From NCBI GenBank assembly GCA_963697285.1, contig CAVONI010000019.1, positions 1 to 64,000 of the forward strand: a stretch of DNA of 64,000 nt, written 5' to 3'. Below, piece after piece: positions 21,009-29,928 of this stretch. A model generated the notes under the pieces. The model worked only from the letters and a program-made list of their open reading frames with translations. It was not told where the DNA came from and did no database searches. The stretch comes from JAEUQQ01 sp963697285 (lineage in GTDB: Bacteria; Acidobacteriota; Vicinamibacteria; Vicinamibacterales; JAFNAJ01). A program made the position numbers and the translations under genes. Each line of letters begins with the position of its first letter. Position 1 is the first letter of the stretch.

Positions 21009-23361
21009 CTACCCGGGGGCGGCGCGGTGCATGCTCGCCGGCGCCGCGGCGGCCGACGGGGTCAGCACGAACACGTGAGCGCGCGTCACCGACGACGTCG
21101 TGATCGTGAAGCCGTCGCGCATCAGGTCGCTGCCGCTGACGCGCCCCACCACTCCACGGTCGGCCGAGTAGATCTCGTACATGCGGTCGGCACGCAGGGC
21201 GCGCGGCGTGACGCGCACGACGTCGGCCTCGCCGCCGTTCTGGTAAGCGAAGATCACGGCGCCGCCGCTGTCGCGGCCCACGTGCTCGATGACATCCCAG
21301 GGTGGCTCCGTCCCGCGCGTCACCTGCTGGCTCAGGACGATGCCGTACGACGAACTGCCCACCGTCTCGCGCACCCTGCGATACAGGCCCACCTCGTCGG
21401 CGATCCGATCGACGTCGAACTCCGACAACTCGTCGAACCGGTACGAGAACCCGAGCACCCCCGGCATCCGGCTGCGCGTGATCAACTCCACGTCGCCCGA
21501 CACGTTCATGGGCTCGTCCGGCGCGGTCATCGAGTAGCCGAGCAGGTACGCCGGCGGCAGGAACCAGAGCAGGCCCTCGAGGTTGTGCCGGACGTGCACC
21601 GACGGCGTCGTGCGATCGTCCATCCACGCGACGTCGGTGTAACGCGCGAGGCCGAGATCGATCCGGTTCCCGCCGCCCGCGCAGTTCTCGATGATCAAGT
21701 CGGGAAAGCGCTCGCGCAGGGCCACGAGCAGCGAGTAGAGGCCCTGCACGTGCCAGTAGTTGCCGTCGCGCGCGCCGTGCCCGTGGTTGTCGCGCGTGCA
21801 GTTGATCCAGAAGTTGCTGTCGATCTTGAGGTAGTTGACGTCGTTCTGCTCGATGAGGGTCGCGAGCTTGCCCAGCACCCACTGCCAGGCGTCGGGATGC
21901 GACAGGCAGATCTGCGCCGAGCGCGCCTCGTCGTTCGGCACAGACGGATCGGTACGCCCCGCCGGCGGTCGCCAGCCATGCCTCGCGGACCGAGCCGTCA
22001 CGTCCGACGAGCGAGCGGTCGATGCGCTCGGGCTCGGCCCAGAGGGCGAACAGCATCCCGCTGTCGCGAATGCGCTGCCCTATCGGCCTCAGGCCTTCCG
22101 GGAACTTGTCCTCGTCCACCTCGTACGAGCTGACCCCGGAGGTGAAGTCGTACCGGCCGTCACTGCCGGCCCCTCGATACCAGCCGGCGTCGACCTGGAA
22201 GACCTCCACGCCGATCGCCTTCGCGACCTCGACCTCGTGATCGATGACACTGCTGTTGATGTGCACGCCGTGGACGAACCACGTGTTGTACGTCACGAAC
22301 TGGGGAAAGGGCCGACCGCCGCGGAGGGCCATCAGGAACCGGCCCAGCGCATCCGAGACCGCGTGCTCGTCGCCGTCGATGACGCCGATGAACCCGTGCG
22401 CCGACTCGATGGAGCGCTGCCCCGGCACGCTGATCTCGATGTCGTGCATGTTGGCGTCGAGGGTGATGCCGGTCTCGCGGCCCGCGACGTTGATCGCCCA
22501 CATGCCCGACCACAGCAACCCGCCGACGAACGTGCCTGCCTCGCCCGGCGCCACGATGAACGGCACGTTGTTGCCGGTCGATCGCCCCCCGGAGCCGATC
22601 GCGAACGACTCGCCATCGCCAAGCTCGCGTGCCTGCCGCTGAAAGCTCACGTCAGGTTGCTCGGGCGGCGCGTCGAGACCGCGCAGCCAGCGCACGCTGC
22701 GCGTCGCCAGGGCCACGCGCCAGGCACCCAGCACCGACACGTCGACGGGCGTCTCGGCGTCGAGGCGCTCGACCTCGCTCCAGGTCTCGATGAACGACGG
22801 CCCCTCGGGGTAGACGACGTAGTGGCGCGTGATCCGCGCCGCGCGCTCCCCGTCCTCGAACACGACCGAGAGGCGCGCGCCGCCGTGATAGTCGTCCGTC
22901 CGCGCGTCGACGAGCCGGACGGGGCGCTCCTTGCCGTCCTGCAACCAGCGCTCCACGCCGCCGACGGCGAGGCGAGACTCCGGCTCTCCTGCAGTGTTGA
23001 CGTTGTCCTTGCCCGGGATCGCCAACCGCTGGATCTCGAACATCCCGTCGCCGCCGATGCCGACAGCGAGTTCGAGCGCCCCGGTCGAGATGGTCCACTC
23101 TGTTTCGGCGGCGTCGTAGGCGACGGCCACCGACGGCCTCGTCATCAGGACGGTACGTGGTCCGGCGCCGACACTTCCGGGTACGCCTGCGACGAGGAGC
23201 AGGGCGGCCGATGCAGCCAGCACCTGGCCGCGCGCGGAGCGAAGTATGGCCGATAGTTGAACGAATCTCACCAGGGGAACCAGCGGAATGCACCGCCTGG
23301 GCCGGTGCGGCTCATGACCGACCCGGCGGGTGACACACTCACGGGTCATCATGACATGCAA
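21009..23361 (-). CDS. GH36-type alpha-galactosidase, frame-disrupted
   Basis: About 780 residues if repaired. A secretion signal is present near the start (VLAASAALLLVAGVPGSVGA). The N-terminal beta-sandwich precedes a (beta/alpha)8 barrel with FPQFVTYNTWFVHG, VFQVDAGWYRGAGSDGRYDF and GMLFALWAEPERID. After the break it continues with NDVNYLKIDSNFW, where the Asp of KxDxN is the GH36 nucleophile, and YTDVAWMDDRTTPSVHVR, the acid/base region. The shift occurs in a run of four C (plus strand 21957-21960): dropping one base restores ATAGGRTDPSVPNDEARSAQ. Expected role: release of galactose from alpha-galactosides outside the cytoplasm. The exact start is uncertain, since several Met/Val codons lie before the signal. 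Confidence 0.82.
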
Positions 23362-23592
23362 ACGGAGCGCCAGTTACTGCCACGTCATGTCGCCGCGCGT
23401 GTCCGGTGACCACGTCGCGTCTCGAGCGCCGCCGCGACCGTGTGGATTCCAGCCTCGAGCCTGTCAACCATTCGCCAGTGTCGTCGCCGGGGGTGTGCTG
23501 CTCGCCCTGCTCGGCGCGGCGTAGTCGCGCACGCGTCGAACATCGGCACCCTCGCCATCGCCCATCTGCGGCGGCCCGCCGTGTCGTCGAGC

Positions 23593-24831
23593 TCAGATCG
23601 TGGACGTCCTCCCACCTGCTGAAGCCGCCGCCATCGCCGGCACCTCGCCTGCGACCGCATCCAGCGCCTGCGCCAGGTCCGCGATCAGGTCCTCCACGTC
23701 CTCGATGCCCACCGAGTAGCGCACGAGACCGTCGGTAAACCCCGCCGCGTCGCGGGCATCCTTCGACATGGCCGCGTGCGTCATCGACGCAGGGTGCTCG
23801 ATCAGCGTCTCGACGCCACCGAGTGACACCGCCAGCGTGGCCAGCCTGACGCGATCCATGACCGTCCGCCCGGCCTCGAAACCGCCACGGAGTTCGAACC
23901 CGATCATCGAGCCGAATCCGCGCATCTGGCGCGCGGCCAGGTCGTGCTGCGGATGCGACAGCAGGCCGATGTACCGCACGTTGCTGACCTTCGGATGCGC
24001 CTCGAGCCAGCGCGCGATGACGATGGCGCTCTGCTGCGCCCGTTCGACGCGGATGCCAAGGGTCTTGAGGCCGCGGATGACGAGATACGCCTGGTGCGGA
24101 TCCATGTTGCAGCCGGTGATCACCATGACATCGCGCAACCGCGCGAACACGGCCGGGTCGGCGGCCACCAGCAGTCCGCCCACCACGTCGGCGTGACCGT
24201 TGATGAACTTGGTGATCGAATGCAGCACCACGTCGGCGCCGAGCGACAGGGGTTGCTGGAGGTACGGGCTGGCGAACGTGTTGTCGACCACCAGCAGGGC
24301 GCCGTGCGCGTGGGCGATCTGTGCCGCCCCCGCGATGTCGGTGACGTGCATCGCGGGGTTGGATGGCGTCTCCACGTACACCAGTCTCGTGTTCGGACGC
24401 ATCGCACGGTGCAGGGTGTCGAGATCCGAGGTGTCGACGAACGACGCCTCGGCCCCGAACCGCGCGAAGTGCTTCTCGAGCAGCCCCCGGCTTGGCCCGT
24501 AGACCGAGGCCGTGCTCACCATGTGGGCGCCCTGCGCGAGCAACGCCATGTAGACGGTGTTCACCGCGCCCATGCCCGAACTGGTGGCGATGCCCCCGAC
24601 GCCGCCCTCGAGCGAGGCCACGCTCTCCTCGAGGGCCGCGACGGTGGGGTTGCCGATGCGCGTGTAGATGTATCCCTTCTCGTCTCCGGCAAAGAGGGCG
24701 GCCCCGTGCGCCGCGTCACGAAACGCGAACGTCGAACTCTGGTAGATGGGGACGTTGACCGCACCCGTGCCATCGGGATGGTACCCGCCGTGTACGAGCT
24801 TGCTGTTGAAGCCGAGGTCCTTCGTGTGCAT
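23593..24831 (-). CDS. Trans-sulfuration PLP enzyme (cystathionine gamma-synthase/lyase family)
   Basis: 412-residue Cys/Met-metabolism PLP enzyme. The internal aldimine Lys lies in VVLHSITKFINGHADVVGG near residue 208, preceded by VVDNTFASPYLQQPL; YTRIGNPTVAALEE and ATSSGMGAVNT are also typical. It could act as cystathionine gamma-lyase, cystathionine gamma-synthase, O-acetylhomoserine sulfhydrylase or methionine gamma-lyase. The last usually has YGCT where this one has YGPS, which speaks against it. The ATG at 24831 has an AAGGA ribosome-binding site about 9 bases upstream. The 237-base gap to the divergent hydrolase gene contains a GA-rich tract but no recognised riboswitch. Confidence 0.88.
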   Translation of the reverse strand: MHTKDLGFNSKLVHGGYHPDGTGAVNVPIYQSSTFAFRDAAHGAALFAGDEKGYIYTRIGNPTVAALEESVASLEGGVGGIATSSGMGAVNTVYMALLAQGAHMVSTASVYGPSRGLLEKHFARFGAEASFVDTSDLDTLHRAMRPNTRLVYVETPSNPAMHVTDIAGAAQIAHAHGALLVVDNTFASPYLQQPLSLGADVVLHSITKFINGHADVVGGLLVAADPAVFARLRDVMVITGCNMDPHQAYLVIRGLKTLGIRVERAQQSAIVIARWLEAHPKVSNVRYIGLLSHPQHDLAARQMRGFGSMIGFELRGGFEAGRTVMDRVRLATLAVSLGGVETLIEHPASMTHAAMSKDARDAAGFTDGLVRYSVGIEDVEDLIADLAQALDAVAGEVPAMAAASAGGRTSTI

Positions 24832-25068
24832 GATGCCGGTCCTTCTCGGGGATGAGTGCATCAGGATCCTTCACGACGATGCTGCGCATGGCGCGAGAAC
24901 GGAAGAAAGAAAGAAAACAGGAGCATCGCCGCAGCGACGGCCGAGCCATGGCGCTTGGGAGCATATGCCCTTGCATGTGTGCCGTCACGCATGAACTGGC
25001 GCCGTGCTCGAGCGTGACCGATCCGCACACGCGTGACAGGGGCGGCGCCCGGCGCGCATGATGTGCCG

Positions 25069-26334
25069 ATGAGCGACGACGCCGCCGTCAATCGCGGCCA
25101 CCACGTGCAGACCAGCGACCTGCAGGGCGCGAGTCGCCTCGCCGTGGATGCCACTCTCGCACTCACCCGGCTGGTCGAACACCTGCACCACGACATCGTC
25201 AGGACCCCGCGGCCGGTGACGCGGTCGTCGGATCGGACGACTTCAGGTATCACCGGCTTCGTCTACAGCAGCATCCGCGGCGTGACGCACCTGGTCGGTG
25301 GTGGCCTCGACGCCGTGCTCGGCCTGGCAACCATCATGGCGGGGGTGGGCGACGAGGTCGGGTCTCCCCAGCGAGAGGCGGCGCTGGCAATACTCAACGG
25401 CGTGATCGGCGATCACCTCGATGCCACGGCCAACCCGCTCGCCATCCCGATGCGCCTTCGTCACGACGGCCGCCCGATCGTCCTCGAGGCCGACGAGTTG
25501 CGCCACCGCCTGCACGGTCCGCGCCGCCGCGTCATCCTGTTCATCCATGGGCTCTGCATGCACCCGCAGCAGTGGCGCCGCCACGGCCACGACCACGGCA
25601 CGATGCTGTCTGGCAGCGGCGACGCGACCCCGTTGTACCTGCACTACAACAGCGGGCTGCACATCTCGACCAACGGGCGGCTGCTCGCCGACCAGCTGCA
25701 GGCACTGCTCGACGCCTGGCCCGTCCCGCTCGACGAACTGATCATCGTCGGCCACAGCGCGGGAGGTCTCGTCGCCCGGAGTGCGTGTCACCAGGGACTC
25801 GCCCGCGGCGACACGTGGCCACAGCGGCTGACGAAGATGGTGTTCCTGGGAACGCCGCACCACGGGGCACCGCTGGAGCGCGGGGGCCACTGGATCGATG
25901 CGATCCTCGACGCAGGCCGGTACACGGCCGCGTTCTCGCGGCTCGGGAAGCTGCGCAGCGCCGGCATCACCGACCTGCGCCACGGCAGCCTGCTCGATGC
26001 CGACTGGTCGGGGCACGACCGGTTCGCGCATGGGCGCGACACGCGCACGGTGGTGCCGCTCCCGCCCGGCGTGACCTGCTACGCCGTCGCCGGATCCGCG
26101 AGCCGGCGCGAGAGCGGCCTGCGGACCTCGGTGATGGGAGACGGCCTCGTGCCGGTCGACAGTGCTCTTGGCAGGCACGCCGACCCGGCACGCTGCCTGC
26201 AGTTCGCGCCTGGCCACACGTGGATTGGCGAGGGGCTGCACCACCTCGACCTGCTGGATGCCGAGAGCGTGCGCACCCGCCTGCAGTCGTGGCTCGCCCC
26301 CAAGGGCCCAACGCGCCGCGCACGCCGTCCGTAG
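25069..26334 (+). CDS. Lipase-like alpha/beta hydrolase
   Basis: 421-residue alpha/beta hydrolase. Features are RRRVILFIHGLCMHPQQW (oxyanion region), the nucleophile elbow IIVGHSAGGLVAR (Ser near residue 230), VFLGTPHHGAPLERGG, typical of triacylglycerol lipase/PGAP1-type enzymes, and a late His in FAPGHTWIGEGLHHLDLL. No cleavable signal peptide is evident. The N-terminal 130 residues are a variable region with a hydrophobic GGGLDAVLGLATIMAGVG segment that may associate with membranes. The substrate is unknown, probably a lipid ester. The TAG stop at 26332-26334 is supplied by a family C repeat (GTAGGGGCC), so the natural C-terminus may have been altered by repeat insertion. Confidence 0.82.
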   Translation: MSDDAAVNRGHHVQTSDLQGASRLAVDATLALTRLVEHLHHDIVRTPRPVTRSSDRTTSGITGFVYSSIRGVTHLVGGGLDAVLGLATIMAGVGDEVGSPQREAALAILNGVIGDHLDATANPLAIPMRLRHDGRPIVLEADELRHRLHGPRRRVILFIHGLCMHPQQWRRHGHDHGTMLSGSGDATPLYLHYNSGLHISTNGRLLADQLQALLDAWPVPLDELIIVGHSAGGLVARSACHQGLARGDTWPQRLTKMVFLGTPHHGAPLERGGHWIDAILDAGRYTAAFSRLGKLRSAGITDLRHGSLLDADWSGHDRFAHGRDTRTVVPLPPGVTCYAVAGSASRRESGLRTSVMGDGLVPVDSALGRHADPARCLQFAPGHTWIGEGLHHLDLLDAESVRTRLQSWLAPKGPTRRARRP

Positions 26335-26356
26335 GGGCCGCGCATCCGCGCGGCCC
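26331..26356. repeat. Family C palindromic repeat overlapping a stop codon
   Basis: GTAGGGGCCGCGC-atcc-GCGCGGCCC. Its TAG is the stop of the preceding hydrolase gene. It lies between that gene and the M1 peptidase on the same strand. Confidence 0.7.
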
Positions 26357-26437
26357 ATCAATGCGCCGATCGACGCGGCCCGACCGTGCCGACGCGACCA
26401 GGCCCGTCTCCCCGTGACCGGACGTACAATGGCGCGA

Positions 26438-28348
26438 ATGACACGGATGATGTTGTGCGCAGTGGGAGTTGCGCTCCTCACGAGCGGCGTGGCACGGGCG
26501 CAAGACGTGATGGTCGATCCCGATCGCGTCGACCGGTTCACGTTTGCGGTGCCGGCACTCGCACGGGTAACGCACGTGTCGCTCGATCTCAGGATCGACT
26601 TCGCCGAGAGGCGAGCCATCGGGACGGCGCGCCTGCGGGTCTTGCTCGCCAGGGGTGCGACCGACGTCGTGCTCGACACGAAGGACCTCGAGATCGACGC
26701 GGTCACCAATCCCAACAACCAACCGCTGGCGTTTGCGCTCGGCGATCCCGATCCCATCCGCGGACGTCCGCTGACGATCGTGTTTCCGGAGCCGGCGAAG
26801 TCGGCCGCCACCGTAGCCATCACCATCGCCTACCGCACGTCGCCGCAGGCCGCGGCGCTCCAGTGGCTCTCGCCACAGCAGACAGCAGGCGGAAAGCTGC
26901 CGTACCTGTTCTCGCAGGGACAGGCGATCCTCACGCGCACCTGGATTCCCACGCAGGACAGTCCCGGCCTCCGGCAGACCTACGACGCGCGGATCGTCGT
27001 CCCCGACGGGATGCGGGCGGTGATGAGCGCCGAGTCGCTCACGCCAGACGGGGAACCCGTCGAGGTCGCCGCCGGCGCCGGTGTCGCGTCGCCCGGCAAG
27101 GCGTTTCGCTTCCGCATGCCGCAGTCGATTCCGCCGTACCTGATCGCACTGGCCGTTGGTGACATCGCCCACAAGCCGATTGGCACCCGTGCCGGCGTGT
27201 ACACCGAGCCGTCGCGGCTCGACGCGGCGGCGGCCGAGTTCGCCGACCTCGAACGGATGATCTCGACCGCCGAGTCGCTTGTCGGCACCTATCGCTGGCG
27301 CCGCTACGACGTGCTCGTGTTGCCCCCGGCGTTTCCCTACGGCGGGATGGAGAACCCGCGGTTGACCTTCGTCTCGCCGACGATCATCGCCGGCGATCGC
27401 TCGCTCGTGTCGGTGGTCGTCCATGAGCTCGCACACTCGTGGTCGGGCAACCTCGTCACGAACGCGACGTGGCGCGACGGGTGGCTCAACGAGGGGCTCA
27501 CCACGTACCTGGAGCTCCGCCTCACGGAGGCCTTGTACGGGGCGGAGCGTGCGCGGATGCTCGAGACGCTGGGGCGGGCCGAACTCGTGGACGAGATCGC
27601 GCGGCTCGGTGCGCGCGCGGCGCAAACGCAACTGCACCTGCCCGATGCCGGAGAGGATCCAGACGCCACGCTCGGCGTGGTGATGTACGAGAAGGGCGCG
27701 GCGTTCTTCCGCATGCTCGAGACCTCACTCGGTCGCGAGCGCCTCGACCCGTATCTCAAGGGCTACTTCGAGCGTTTCGCCTTCAAGACGATCACGACGC
27801 CGATGTTCGTGGCCGACCTGCGCGAGTATCTCCTGGGGAACGACCCCGCGCTCGAAACGAGGCTGAATATCAACGAGTGGCTCGAGGCCCCGGGCTTGCC
27901 GGGCAACGCCACCACACCGCGGTCCGAGGCGTTTGCGACGGTCGAGGCTACCGCGGCGGCGTTCGTCCTCGAGGGCACGGTGGACGAACTCGATCCCGCC
28001 ACGTGGAGCACGCAGGAGTGGCAACGCTTCCTGACGAAGCTGCCCGTCCCGCTGTCGCACGAGAAGCTGGGCGTCCTCGACGCGCGCTTCCAGTTGTCGA
28101 AGAAGACGAACAGCGAGGTGCTGTTCGCGTGGCTCAAGCTGGCCGCCGGCTCGCAATACGGCCCGGCGGTGCCTGCGCTCGAGGCGTTCCTGGGCTCGAT
28201 GGGCCGCCGCAAGTTCGTCGAACCCCTCTTCGCGACGCTGATGGCGAGCGAGTGGGGCAAGCCAATCGCGCGGCAACTCTACCCGCGCGTGCGTCCCTCG
28301 TATCACGCCGTGGTCGCGGCCGGGATCGATCGCATCGTCGTCCCGTAG
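26438..28348 (+). CDS. M1 family aminopeptidase (leukotriene A4 hydrolase-like)
   Basis: 636-residue secreted zinc aminopeptidase. Residues 1-18 form a signal peptide (MLCAVGVALLTSGVARA region). The exopeptidase motif FPYGGMENPRLTFV (GGMEN near 301) and the zinc site VVVHELAHSWSGNLVTNATW (HEXXH) with WLNEGLTTYLE (third ligand Glu) are intact. The C-terminal helical domain and overall length match the LTA4 hydrolase branch. It removes N-terminal residues from peptides, probably in the periplasm. TACAAT lies 7 bases before the ATG at 26438 with no Shine-Dalgarno, the same layout as at 6494, which favours this start over the ATG at 26429. Its TAG stop again comes from a family C repeat. Confidence 0.93.
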   Translation: MTRMMLCAVGVALLTSGVARAQDVMVDPDRVDRFTFAVPALARVTHVSLDLRIDFAERRAIGTARLRVLLARGATDVVLDTKDLEIDAVTNPNNQPLAFALGDPDPIRGRPLTIVFPEPAKSAATVAITIAYRTSPQAAALQWLSPQQTAGGKLPYLFSQGQAILTRTWIPTQDSPGLRQTYDARIVVPDGMRAVMSAESLTPDGEPVEVAAGAGVASPGKAFRFRMPQSIPPYLIALAVGDIAHKPIGTRAGVYTEPSRLDAAAAEFADLERMISTAESLVGTYRWRRYDVLVLPPAFPYGGMENPRLTFVSPTIIAGDRSLVSVVVHELAHSWSGNLVTNATWRDGWLNEGLTTYLELRLTEALYGAERARMLETLGRAELVDEIARLGARAAQTQLHLPDAGEDPDATLGVVMYEKGAAFFRMLETSLGRERLDPYLKGYFERFAFKTITTPMFVADLREYLLGNDPALETRLNINEWLEAPGLPGNATTPRSEAFATVEATAAAFVLEGTVDELDPATWSTQEWQRFLTKLPVPLSHEKLGVLDARFQLSKKTNSEVLFAWLKLAAGSQYGPAVPALEAFLGSMGRRKFVEPLFATLMASEWGKPIARQLYPRVRPSYHAVVAAGIDRIVVP

Positions 28349-28415
28349 GGGCCGCACCCCAGTGCGGCCCGCCGTTCGTCCTGCGGCCCGCCGTTCGTCC
28401 TGCGGCCCGCCGTTG
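28345..28415. repeat. Family C palindrome followed by a 19-bp tandem repeat
   Basis: GTAGGGGCCGCAC-ccca-GTGCGGCCC (28345-28370) provides the stop codon of the M1 gene. It runs into about 2.5 copies of the 19-bp unit GCGGCCCGCCGTTCGTCCT. The unit starts with the right arm of the palindrome, as if the arm had been copied in tandem. Confidence 0.65.
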
Positions 28416-28485
28416 ATGTCAGGCCTGCCGCCGCGGTGACCGCCCGCCGCGCGAACGCAGCCGGCCCCGTTGCGCCGCCGTCGCC

Positions 28486-29871
28486 CTACTTCACCGACGC
28501 CAGGACGCGGCGCACGTCGCGGGCCAGCCGCTCTGCCGACGGCGGGTCGTAGTTCGACATCACGACAACGGTGTAGCCGTTCACGTCCTGGTCGAGGGTC
28601 GCGTTCAGGCCAGGAGCGCCTCCCGCGATGCCCATCCCTTGCGCGCTTCGGCCGATGCGCTGCATGTCGGTCGCCGCGACGAGCTTCCCCGATGCGAGCG
28701 CCTGTTCGAAGCGGAGCAGGTCGTGCGTCGTGGAGTAGACGCCACCCGCCGAACTTGCGCGCTCCGGAAGCGTGGTCGTGTTGATCTGGCGCGTCGGGCC
28801 AAGTCGCGTCGTGTACCCGTTGGCACGACGAGGCGTCGGCGCGCTTTGAAGGAAGAACCCGCTGTCGCGCATGCCCGCCACATCGAAGACGCGCGTCTGG
28901 ATGTAGTCGTAGTAACTCATGCCGGAGGCGTGCTGGACGATGAGGCCGAGCAGGACGTAGCCGGCATTGGAGTATTGCTGGCCCTGGCCCGGCGCGAAGC
29001 GCAACGCGTCGCCCGCGAAGAGCGGCACGTAGTCTTCGAGCGAGCGTAGCTGGCTCCGGGGCGTCTTCTCGTAGTTGGGTCCGAAGAAGTCGCCGAGGCC
29101 CGACCGCATGTCGAGCAGCATCTGCACGGTGACGGTACTGCGGACAGTCTCGTTCGGGTAGTCGGGAAGAAAGCGGCCGACCACGTCATCGGGCCGGACC
29201 TTCCCTGCTGCCACGAGCTGCGCGACGGCGACCGCCGTGAGGATCTTGCCGATGGAACCGACGTTGAATCGCGTGTCGGACGTGTTGGCGACCTTCTGCT
29301 CGACCGACGCCAGGCCCGTTGCCGTCTCCCATACGGTCGTGCCACCGCGGGCGACGAGCACGGCGCCGGAGAACGCGTCGGCCGCCGACGCCGCGGCGAC
29401 CAGGGCCGCGATGTCGCGCACCGCGGCACGCTCGTCACGGGCGGGCAACGGCCCCGCTCCCTGTACCTCGTCGCCCCCACCGGGCCCGCCCGGTCCGCTG
29501 GGTCCACCAATGCGCACCGCGATTCCCTGGAGCGTCACGACCGTGCCCGGTGCGAAGCTGAAGACGAACGTGCCGGCGGCACCGCTGCTTCCGGCGATCT
29601 CGGCGGTGACGGTCTCTGCCTCCGATGACACGATCCGGCGCAGCGTGAGCGTGCCGAAGTCGCCGCGCATCTGGCGATAGCGCTGCAGCCGCGTCTCGAC
29701 CGGCACGCCCGTTCCCGCGCGTGTCTCGAAGAAGCGCTGCATCGCCTCGTCGCCCTGGTTGAACGCGGCGATGTAATCGCCGACCAGCGCCTCGCGCGCC
29801 GACGGTTGGGCGTGCGCCGACGGCGCGATGAGACAGAGGAACGCGATGGCGACACACAGTGGCTTCAACAT
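28486..29871 (-). CDS. Secreted serine hydrolase, class C beta-lactamase family
   Basis: 461-residue protein. Residues 1-22 are a signal peptide (MLKPLCVAIAFLCLIAPSAH). A small domain at about 25-125, with Ser/Glu-rich beta strands like the DUF3471/NTF2-like parts found in such proteins, is joined by a Gly/Pro linker (GGPSGPGGPGGGDE) to the hydrolase domain. The active site has the SxxK motif in FNVGSIGKILTAV and the YxN motif in QYSNAGYVLLG, with a late HDLLRFEQAL region. This family includes D-Ala-D-Ala peptidases and esterases; true beta-lactam hydrolysis should not be assumed. The ATG at 29871 has a CGGGAG site upstream. It follows the CocE/S15 gene on the same strand. Confidence 0.87.
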   Translation of the reverse strand: MLKPLCVAIAFLCLIAPSAHAQPSAREALVGDYIAAFNQGDEAMQRFFETRAGTGVPVETRLQRYRQMRGDFGTLTLRRIVSSEAETVTAEIAGSSGAAGTFVFSFAPGTVVTLQGIAVRIGGPSGPGGPGGGDEVQGAGPLPARDERAAVRDIAALVAAASAADAFSGAVLVARGGTTVWETATGLASVEQKVANTSDTRFNVGSIGKILTAVAVAQLVAAGKVRPDDVVGRFLPDYPNETVRSTVTVQMLLDMRSGLGDFFGPNYEKTPRSQLRSLEDYVPLFAGDALRFAPGQGQQYSNAGYVLLGLIVQHASGMSYYDYIQTRVFDVAGMRDSGFFLQSAPTPRRANGYTTRLGPTRQINTTTLPERASSAGGVYSTTHDLLRFEQALASGKLVAATDMQRIGRSAQGMGIAGGAPGLNATLDQDVNGYTVVVMSNYDPPSAERLARDVRRVLASVK

Positions 29872-29928
29872 GCCGGGCACTCCCGAGCGGTTTGACGCGC
29901 CAGCAGGTGGGATTGGCGGCTCGACGCG

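Noticed and set aside
23330..23524. A 64-codon frame ending in a hydrophobic stretch, as a small membrane protein
   Set aside because: No ribosome-binding site and an odd composition. The hydrophobic end is only about 12 residues long.
24832..25068. A SAM-type riboswitch before the trans-sulfuration enzyme gene
   Set aside because: The leader has a GA-rich tract and a normal Shine-Dalgarno but none of the conserved SAM riboswitch bases that I can recognise.
28345..28415. A CRISPR array, suggested by the short repeated units
   Set aside because: The units are directly abutting 19-bp tandems without unique spacers, and no cas genes are in the window.
28486..29871. An antibiotic-resistance beta-lactamase
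   Set aside because: SxxK and YxN motifs are shared with many peptidases and esterases, and the extra N-terminal domain is not that of AmpC enzymes.
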